Below are positions 57,948-64,000 of a DNA stretch of 64,000 nt, piece by piece; the first letter of the stretch is position 1; each line of letters starts with the position of its first letter. The DNA comes from Veillonella agrestimuris (GTDB lineage Bacteria > Bacillota > Negativicutes > Veillonellales > Veillonellaceae): positions 1-64,000 of the forward strand of contig NZ_CALPCS010000012.1 of the NCBI RefSeq assembly GCF_943193065.1. Direction: 5' to 3'. The position numbers were made by a program, and so were the translations under genes. The notes beneath the pieces were generated by a model, which worked only from the letters and a program-made list of their open reading frames with translations, ran no database searches and was not told the origin of the DNA.

Positions 57948-59123
57948 TAAAGTCCGCCACACACTAATAGCGGCAACTAAAAATATAGCAGCAGTTGTCC
58001 AAAAGACAGCTCCATATCCAAACCAATTCGCAATAATTCCGCTACTGACAGGACCAAGGACATTCCCCATCATCACAAGACTCGACAACGTACCAAAGAC
58101 GATACCTCTCCGTTCAGCCGGTACCGATCGAGATACTAGTGTATTCGCTATAGGTGTTATAAATCCTATAAAAAATCCTGTCAAACTACGCGCAATGCCA
58201 AGCCCCCATACATGAGGCATATAATATTGCAACACAAAAAATACTGCTACTGCAAAAGTCGTTACTACTAATATGCGCTCCATACCTACTAATTTTGTTA
58301 TCCTCGCAATAGACAGTGACGCTAACGCACTCAACAATCCTGCCCCAAAGATAATAATACCTACAATAGTAGCTACATATTCACTGGGAACGGTCATATA
58401 ATGTTTAATATAAAGTGGCAAAATAGGGCCGATACCGGTAATACCGAAATTTGATAGAAATAACAAGCCTACTAATATACGTACCTGAGGAATGGAAAGA
58501 AAATATTTCATCAAGGAAAACTGAGATTCATTATTACTCACTTTATATTCAAACTCTACGTTAGGCATGAGACAAGCAATAGCTAAAAAACATAGGGCAG
58601 ATACAGCAGAAAAAAGAAAGAATGGCATACGATATCCCATGATATCTGCTGATAACCCTCCTAAGAGGGGACCAAAAACAAGGCCCATTACAAGCGCCGC
58701 TTGAAACATCCCCATAGCGGATGGCAATTTTTCTTCTGGCGTAAACTGTGTAATCACTGCTAATCCAATGGGTACAAAACCGCCCACTAAGCCCTGTAGT
58801 ATTCGTAATATAAATAGCTGCGTTGGTGTTTCCACTAAACCAGACAAGAAAACAGCTATAGACAGAGTAGCCAAAATAGCCATAAGGACCTTTTTAGGCC
58901 CTCTTTTATTAGCCTGCAACGACCAATACGGGGCACTGACTGCCACCATGAGCGGCGTTACACCAGATATAATACCTGCCCACATAGCCGCTTCCCCTTG
59001 ATCATGTAGGCCTAACTCACTCAAGTATAAGGGTATAAATGATACAATACCTATAATCGTAATCCCTGTGCCAACTTGAACGACGCACAGGAGATATAAC
59101 AATGACTTCCAAGAAAATTTCAT
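57927..59123 (-). CDS. MFS transporter (drug:proton antiporter type)
   Basis: 398 residues, 12 helices. Between helices 2 and 3 lies WSLQANKRGPKKVLMAI, the MFS motif A position; LQGLVGGFVPIGLAV and GLVFGPLLGG match the antiporter motif C region. It probably exports a small drug-like compound. The start is ATG at MKFSWKSLLY. The 3' end overlaps lysE. Confidence 0.9.
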   Translation of the reverse strand: MKFSWKSLLYLLCVVQVGTGITIIGIVSFIPLYLSELGLHDQGEAAMWAGIISGVTPLMVAVSAPYWSLQANKRGPKKVLMAILATLSIAVFLSGLVETPTQLFILRILQGLVGGFVPIGLAVITQFTPEEKLPSAMGMFQAALVMGLVFGPLLGGLSADIMGYRMPFFLFSAVSALCFLAIACLMPNVEFEYKVSNNESQFSLMKYFLSIPQVRILVGLLFLSNFGITGIGPILPLYIKHYMTVPSEYVATIVGIIIFGAGLLSALASLSIARITKLVGMERILVVTTFAVAVFFVLQYYMPHVWGLGIARSLTGFFIGFITPIANTLVSRSVPAERRGIVFGTLSSLVMMGNVLGPVSSGIIANWFGYGAVFWTTAAIFLVAAISVWRTLLSNQHR

Positions 59124-59183
59124 ACTATGCCTGCTTTCATATACATGAAGGTCTAAATGATTTCTTTTATACTATCATTGTAG

Positions 59184-59228
59184 CTAAAAAAAATGGGATT
59201 GCCTATGTATTTATGCAATCCCATTTTA
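59184..59228 (-). terminator. cooS terminator
   Basis: The stem AAAATGGGATTGC / GCAATCCCATTTT has a 12-nt loop and is followed on the minus strand by eight T. Confidence 0.9.
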
Positions 59229-59287
59229 TATTAGTAATATATAGCCATATTACATTTACAACTGGCTATGTTGATTAACATGGTTAA

Positions 59288-61402
59288 TTAAACCGGCCAA
59301 CCTAGTGCCTCCCGTTTCTTATTGATATCTTCAATAATTTTTGCCGCCACCATAGCTGGATCAGTATTAACATACATAACAGAACCAAGTAGTTCTTCTG
59401 TATCTTCTTTTAAGAATTTTGTCACTGCATCAGAACCTTGTGTAGGTGGTTCCACACAATGGTATGTATTAATACCATTTAAGCGGAATCCTAAGGATGC
59501 ATCAATGCCCTTTTCGTTAGACCATTCAGGACTGGACATAGCAAATGGCATTTGTGGTAAATTAAGCCCTAACTCACCAGCAATACCACCGAAAATACCA
59601 GAAGAGCGAGCATTGTCGATACATTCCCCTACATGCCATACAGGCGGCTGATCGTCACCGAGGAATTCTTGTAAATTTTTACCGCATTTTTTAATAGCAT
59701 CCGTATTGCAGTAACCTAGTTTCATCAATGGGAAAGAAGCACAGCCATTGGTGAGAACAATACAATCATGTTTAAGTAATTCTTCGCAAATATCAACAGT
59801 CGCTTTTTCATAAATTACACGCGGATTAGAACAGCCTACAATATTGACAATCCCCCGTACTTTACCTGATTTAAGCGCCTCTGCTAAAGGTTTAAAAGAA
59901 CCATAATGCTTCACTGTTGATTCTGGGGAGAACCCTACTTCTGCAGATATTTCATAAGGCGGAATATATACAGGCATGCCTTTCCGCTTTTCATGAGCCT
60001 CTAATGCACGGTCAAGAATAGTGCGAGCTAATTGTTCTGTTTCTTTCAAGTTCGTATGATGATGGTCATAACCAATATGCTCTGCCCCTGGCAATCGAGC
60101 TGCATCAGATGTAGTAATCACCTTTGTATTAAAGCAGCGAGCTACATCCATAATGGCCGGGTATACATCTTGTACATCCGCTACCCAGCAATCAAGCGCA
60201 CCTGTACCAAGTACTAATTCTGCACCTACAGCGTTACACAAAGGAATCACATTCTCGTAACGATACATACTCGCTAAACCAGAGCAACAAATACCGTAGA
60301 ACTGAATACCTTTAGCTCCTATAGCTTTCGCTTTTTCTAAATACTCTTCAGAAGCGCCAATCGTACAAATTTGAGATACCAATGTAGGCAAATGACCATG
60401 TACCGCAATATTGACATACCCTTTTTTAAGAGCCCCTATATTGACCTTAGATGTACGGCGTTGCCCTACGCCAAACAATGCATCAGTAGCAATATTGGCA
60501 GCTACTACACCAGTAAATGTGAAAGCCAATCCACAACGTAAAAATTGCTTCATATTGCTTTTCCAATCCCCGTCTGTGCCGACGCAAGTACGGTGATAGG
60601 CATCAAAGGCTTCATTATAGGCAGAAATTGGTAGAATATCTAAATTCTTCCATACTTCTTTTCGTTCTGGATGAGCTAACGCAGAAATCGTTTTATATTC
60701 CCCTGGAAGGGCACGGATCAAATCATCTAATAATACATCAGCCAAATCATTAGCTACATCATGAATCGGACGACCTTCTTCTGGAATATCAAAGGCCTTA
60801 CATACAGTCCGGATTTTCTCTTCTCCCATAAGTGGAATATCTAATTCACCAGTAGCTGCTGCTTTCAAAGAAATCAAGACCTCTCGTGCATGAGCGCCAT
60901 GTTGTGTTAAGCCACCTGCCGCAGCACGCGTCAAATTACGAGCTACAATTAAATCTGCATCGGCACCACATACACCGCGAGGACTTTTAGGAGTGATTTT
61001 ACAAGGTCCCATAAAGCAAATACGGCAACATACACCAGCAATGCCGAACGTACACTGCGGTTGTTGTTTATCAAAACGATCAAATACTGTATCACAGCCA
61101 ATCTGCTCCATACGTAGAATCATTTCACGCACAGCAGGGTCTGGTGTTTGATCTATAACATCTTGCTTCGTTGGCCACGTTTTGCGATACTCTGCGACAG
61201 CTTTCATATAATCATTTACGCCATGCTCATGCACTTCACCAGGTGCATGCGTGTGCGGAATCCATTTATCTGTTGGTAACGCTTTACCATGGTCGTGATT
61301 GTGCCTATGACCGTCGTGATGATGGTCATGATGATGATTGCAACTATGCTCATGGTCGTGTTGATGATTATGCCCGTGATGATGTTTTTGTTCTTTGCTC
61401 AT
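59288..61402 (-). CDS. cooS: Ni-Fe-S carbon monoxide dehydrogenase CooS with His-rich N-terminus
   Basis: Interconverts CO and CO2 on a Ni-Fe-S C-cluster. 704 residues. Residues 7-38 contain 18 His, with more at 50-60: a nickel-binding-type tail not found in ordinary CooS. The B/D-cluster region (PQCTFGIAGVCCRICFMGPC, 116-134) is intact. Of the C-cluster ligands, HGHLP (335-339), Cys372/373, Cys524 (VGCSNP), Cys554 (TNGCAS) and Cys593 (VGECIDN) are present. The Cys normally in the DVQC motif is Asp412 (ADVQDVYP); a Cys occurs seven residues earlier (Cys405). No cooC, cooF or hydrogenase genes adjoin it. GAGGAGG precedes the ATG. An ABC importer lies upstream on the same strand. Confidence 0.92.
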   Translation of the reverse strand: MSKEQKHHHGHNHQHDHEHSCNHHHDHHHDGHRHNHDHGKALPTDKWIPHTHAPGEVHEHGVNDYMKAVAEYRKTWPTKQDVIDQTPDPAVREMILRMEQIGCDTVFDRFDKQQPQCTFGIAGVCCRICFMGPCKITPKSPRGVCGADADLIVARNLTRAAAGGLTQHGAHAREVLISLKAAATGELDIPLMGEEKIRTVCKAFDIPEEGRPIHDVANDLADVLLDDLIRALPGEYKTISALAHPERKEVWKNLDILPISAYNEAFDAYHRTCVGTDGDWKSNMKQFLRCGLAFTFTGVVAANIATDALFGVGQRRTSKVNIGALKKGYVNIAVHGHLPTLVSQICTIGASEEYLEKAKAIGAKGIQFYGICCSGLASMYRYENVIPLCNAVGAELVLGTGALDCWVADVQDVYPAIMDVARCFNTKVITTSDAARLPGAEHIGYDHHHTNLKETEQLARTILDRALEAHEKRKGMPVYIPPYEISAEVGFSPESTVKHYGSFKPLAEALKSGKVRGIVNIVGCSNPRVIYEKATVDICEELLKHDCIVLTNGCASFPLMKLGYCNTDAIKKCGKNLQEFLGDDQPPVWHVGECIDNARSSGIFGGIAGELGLNLPQMPFAMSSPEWSNEKGIDASLGFRLNGINTYHCVEPPTQGSDAVTKFLKEDTEELLGSVMYVNTDPAMVAAKIIEDINKKREALGWPV

Positions 61403-61532
61403 AATAACCTCCTCAATCTACATAGATTGTATATAACACATAAAGATAAGTACTATACAAGTTAAAAACTACAAACCATACCTAATCATATTCTGTCTCA
61501 ATTCTATAAATACATATGACTATATGTAATCC

Positions 61533-62306
61533 CTAAATATAGAATTCAATTTTATCTTCTCTTGCCAATTGGAATTGTTCAAAAATATGATTCCGTATAT
61601 TGACGAAAGATGCCGATGTACGGTCGGTTCGGTCGATGATATTAACAGGAATAATAGTCTGTACTCGTCCTGGATTGGCCGACAATAAGACGATACGATC
61701 TGCTAAAACAACAGCCTCTTCAATATCGTGTGTGACAAATATAACCGTCTTCCCTTCTTCTCGACAAATACGTGAGATTTCATCTTGCAAATGAATCCGC
61801 GTCAGCGCATCGAGAGCCCCTAAAGGTTCATCCATAAAAATAATATCAGGGTCTACTGCTAAAGCCCTGGCAATCGATACACGCTGCTGCATTCCGCCTG
61901 ATAATTCTGCGGGGTACCGATGTCTCGCATGGCCTAAGCCAACCATTGTTACATATTTATCAACAATAGCCGCCCGCTCTGATTTAGGTACACCTTTGCT
62001 TTCAAGGCCTAATGCAATATTGCTTTCCACCGTACGCCATGGCAATAAGCCATAATTTTGAAAGACTGTCACATATCGAAGTTGCGGCGCTTTCACAGGT
62101 TCACCATCAATCGTAATTGAGCCTGACGAGATCAATTCAAACCCAGCCATGGCATTGAGCAACGTACTTTTACCAGACCCGGAAGGCCCTAATAAACAAA
62201 TAAATTCGCCTCGTTCAATATCTAAATTAATATCTTCTAATATGGTAAGTGGCGCGCCGTTATTGATAAATTCTTTGTGAGCGTGGCGTACCGAAATATA
62301 ACTCAT
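61533..62306 (-). CDS. ABC transporter ATP-binding protein (SsuB/TauB/NrtD type)
   Basis: 257 residues. Walker A GPSGSGKST, Q-loop VFQNYGLLPW, signature LSGGMQQRVS, Walker B IIFMDEPLGALD and H-loop FVTHDIEEAV. It energises import of a sulfonate-, nitrate- or thiamine-precursor-like solute together with the two genes upstream. It ends 131 nt before cooS with no terminator visible in the gap, so co-transcription is possible. Confidence 0.95.
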   Translation of the reverse strand: MSYISVRHAHKEFINNGAPLTILEDINLDIERGEFICLLGPSGSGKSTLLNAMAGFELISSGSITIDGEPVKAPQLRYVTVFQNYGLLPWRTVESNIALGLESKGVPKSERAAIVDKYVTMVGLGHARHRYPAELSGGMQQRVSIARALAVDPDIIFMDEPLGALDALTRIHLQDEISRICREEGKTVIFVTHDIEEAVVLADRIVLLSANPGRVQTIIPVNIIDRTDRTSASFVNIRNHIFEQFQLAREDKIEFYI

Positions 62307-62372
62307 AGCATCCCCTCCTATCGCTAGTTGTCGTTCTCTCTATCACTTTTCATCTCTTAGCATCTCTTGCAC

Positions 62373-63125
62373 CTATTTTTCTATGCCCCATCGTTTATAA
62401 ATCCATTTTTCTCCCATGGACACGCTCCAATCGAGGAATAGCCCTACAAACCCAATGGTCAAAATAGCCACCATCAATAAATCATTGCGCAAATTATTTC
62501 TCATGTCGATAATGAGAAATCCCAATCCTGTCTGAGAACCGACCATTTCACCAGTAACGAGGAATATCCAAGCTGTACCGAGGGCAATATGTAATCCCGA
62601 GGCAATGTTAGGAAATACGGCAGGTAATATAATCTTAAAGAGCACTGCCGGTTCTTTAATACCAAAATTGCGAGCCACCTTAATATATACGGGATCGATA
62701 GTTTGAATGGCAGACACCGTCGACAATAAGACTGGGAAAAAGGCCGCCATAAAGATAATGACAATAGCGGGTGCCTCTCCAATACCGAAAAATAAAACAA
62801 TAAAAGGTAACCACGCTACTGGAGATATAGGCCGTATAACTTGAACAATAGGATTAATATAATTCCAAATCCCTCGATACCATCCAAGTACAAGTCCCAG
62901 TAACACACCGCTGACGACAGATACGGTGTAGCCTATGAAAAATCGCCACAAACTATCTACAATATCTTGTACGAGGATACCATTCCTTAACAATTCCCCA
63001 AAGCCGAGAAATACTTTATAAGGCGTTGGAAATAAAGCCTCATTAAACCCACCAAAATGAGCGATACATACCCAAATGATGAGTGCCATCAAAAATGCAC
63101 CAGGTATATATGTATATCGTTTCAT
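62373..63125 (-). CDS. ABC transporter permease (SsuC/TauC type)
   Basis: 250 residues with about six helices and the BPD_transp_1 EAA-like loop (ARNFGIKEPAVLFKIILPAVFPNIASG). It forms the channel of the importer. It lies 9 nt after the binding-protein gene and 66 nt before the ATPase gene. Confidence 0.95.
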   Translation of the reverse strand: MKRYTYIPGAFLMALIIWVCIAHFGGFNEALFPTPYKVFLGFGELLRNGILVQDIVDSLWRFFIGYTVSVVSGVLLGLVLGWYRGIWNYINPIVQVIRPISPVAWLPFIVLFFGIGEAPAIVIIFMAAFFPVLLSTVSAIQTIDPVYIKVARNFGIKEPAVLFKIILPAVFPNIASGLHIALGTAWIFLVTGEMVGSQTGLGFLIIDMRNNLRNDLLMVAILTIGFVGLFLDWSVSMGEKWIYKRWGIEK

Positions 63126-63134
63126 AGCCCCCTC

Positions 63135-64000
63135 CTATGGTAACAACGACGTATCTACAAACTCTTCATAGGCAGGAGCGGTAGTAATCAAACCTTGCTG
63201 TTTCATATGATTAACCAGCTCCCCATAGAGCGATTCTGTGAGCGCCAAATCCTTATAGCTAATGACTTCTAATGAACGTTTAATCACTTGCTCATCGAAT
63301 TTCATATATTGTTTAGCGATTCGTTCTTGCTCCTCTGGATGTTCATCAAGATAGATACCTGCATCAATATAGGCTTTTGTGAAAGCCTTCGCTAAATCAG
63401 GATGTGTATCAACAAACGTTCCATTAAGCAAGAGAGCACAACAAATATTGTCATGCCATAGTGCCTGAGGATCGTCAAAAACCGTGCCTCGATTTAATGC
63501 AATCGCTAAGGAACCAAATGGTTCTGCCACCGTATATCCTGCAATCTGCCCCACCGCAAGAGCTGCTGGCATTTCGGGTGGACTCATTTCCACAATTTTC
63601 ACATCAGCAGTAGTAAGCCCTGCTTTTTCGAGCATAAGATGAGCAAGAATATTATGACTTGACTGCTTATGTGGGATAGCAAACGTTTTGCCCTTCAAAT
63701 CTTGTGCGCTATGAATATCATTATTGGTAATAATAATATTTCCTTCCTTATGCCCAAGAGCTACTGCACGCACATCAATACCTTGTTCTCTTGCTTTTAC
63801 ACCCAACTCTACAAGAGCTGTAGCACCATCGACCTTGCCTGTATTCAACGCATCCATCAATTCTGGCCAAGAGCCATATTTAACTAACTCCACTTGTACA
63901 GGACTGTCAGAGGTCTCCAACTCCTTAACAGCAAATACAGGTAACGCATGGGTAATGGGCAAATAAGCTATACGAACTGTTTTCTGTTCCACTACTGATG
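63135..64000 (-). CDS. ABC transporter substrate-binding protein (SsuA/NMT1-like), 5' end outside window
   Basis: At least 285 residues of a periplasmic binding protein: VRIAYLPITHALPVFAV, WPELMDALNTGKVDGATALVELG and YTVAEPFGSLAIALNRG are typical of the sulfonate/nitrate/thiamine-precursor group. The frame is still open at the right edge (the GTG at 63992 is internal-looking, preceded by codons for S-V), so the signal peptide or lipobox is not visible and the gene is partial. Ligand unknown. Confidence 0.9.
   Translation of the reverse strand, partial: SVVEQKTVRIAYLPITHALPVFAVKELETSDSPVQVELVKYGSWPELMDALNTGKVDGATALVELGVKAREQGIDVRAVALGHKEGNIIITNNDIHSAQDLKGKTFAIPHKQSSHNILAHLMLEKAGLTTADVKIVEMSPPEMPAALAVGQIAGYTVAEPFGSLAIALNRGTVFDDPQALWHDNICCALLLNGTFVDTHPDLAKAFTKAYIDAGIYLDEHPEEQERIAKQYMKFDEQVIKRSLEVISYKDLALTESLYGELVNHMKQQGLITTAPAYEEFVDTSLLP

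Overview
The window looks like chromosome of a Veillonella-type member of the Negativicutes: an anaerobic, diderm Firmicute with moderately AT-rich DNA. The evidence is gene content and style. There is a Firmicute-type cdaA-cdaR-glmM block, a glmS ribozyme, mixed-acid and C4-dicarboxylate metabolism (pyruvate formate-lyase, Dcu transporter), a Ni carbon monoxide dehydrogenase, cobinamide salvage, and strong AGGAGG-type ribosome binding sites. The species cannot be fixed from sequence reading alone. I saw no rRNA, tRNA, CRISPR array or prophage.

Layout. 1-8.3 kb (minus strand): trpS; glmS with its self-cleaving leader; glmM; an FAD-dependent oxidoreductase; cdaR; cdaA. This links amino-sugar precursor synthesis to c-di-AMP signalling. 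8.4-15.5 kb (minus): a complete molybdenum hydroxylase cluster of three enzyme subunits (FAD, 2Fe-2S, Mo) followed by five maturation genes, with XdhC split into two genes. 15.6-21 kb: queG, a DnaA-like ATPase lacking its DNA-binding domain, a relic of a CbbX/SpoVK-like AAA+ gene, yfbR, a D,D-carboxypeptidase, an MscS channel and cbiZ. 21-24.3 kb (minus): an NAD operon, pncB-nadE-asparaginase. 24.5-30.8 kb: pepD, then a methionine/cysteine block (metY, metA, patB and a frameshifted cystathionine gamma-synthase-type gene). 31-37.3 kb: a membrane-transport block (ECF S-like, PACE, DASS) and, divergently, a heterodimeric ABC exporter with an in-frame hexanucleotide repeat. 37.4-43.9 kb: accessory region with an unknown exported protein, an IS3-family element sitting inside what looks like that gene's terminator, small AT-rich immunity-like genes, an alcohol dehydrogenase and an EamA permease. 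44.3-47.5 kb: a pyruvate formate-lyase operon in which the enzyme is split into a 704-residue core with the catalytic Cys pair and a separate 79-residue glycyl-radical protein, followed by the activase. 47.9-54.5 kb: two PepSY proteins, a YD-like secreted protein, a D-2-hydroxyacid dehydrogenase, alr and a FliB-like protein. 54.6-59.1 kb: DcuA, YeiH, LysE and MFS transporters. 59.3-64 kb (minus): a CooS-type CO dehydrogenase with a His-rich N-terminus, preceded by an SsuABC-like ABC importer whose binding-protein gene runs off the right edge.

The observation I rank highest is the two-gene pyruvate formate-lyase. The essential glycyl radical would have to be supplied in trans by a separate subunit encoded between the core and the activase. 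Second is the CO dehydrogenase, which carries an 18-His tail and appears to lack one of the canonical C-cluster cysteines.
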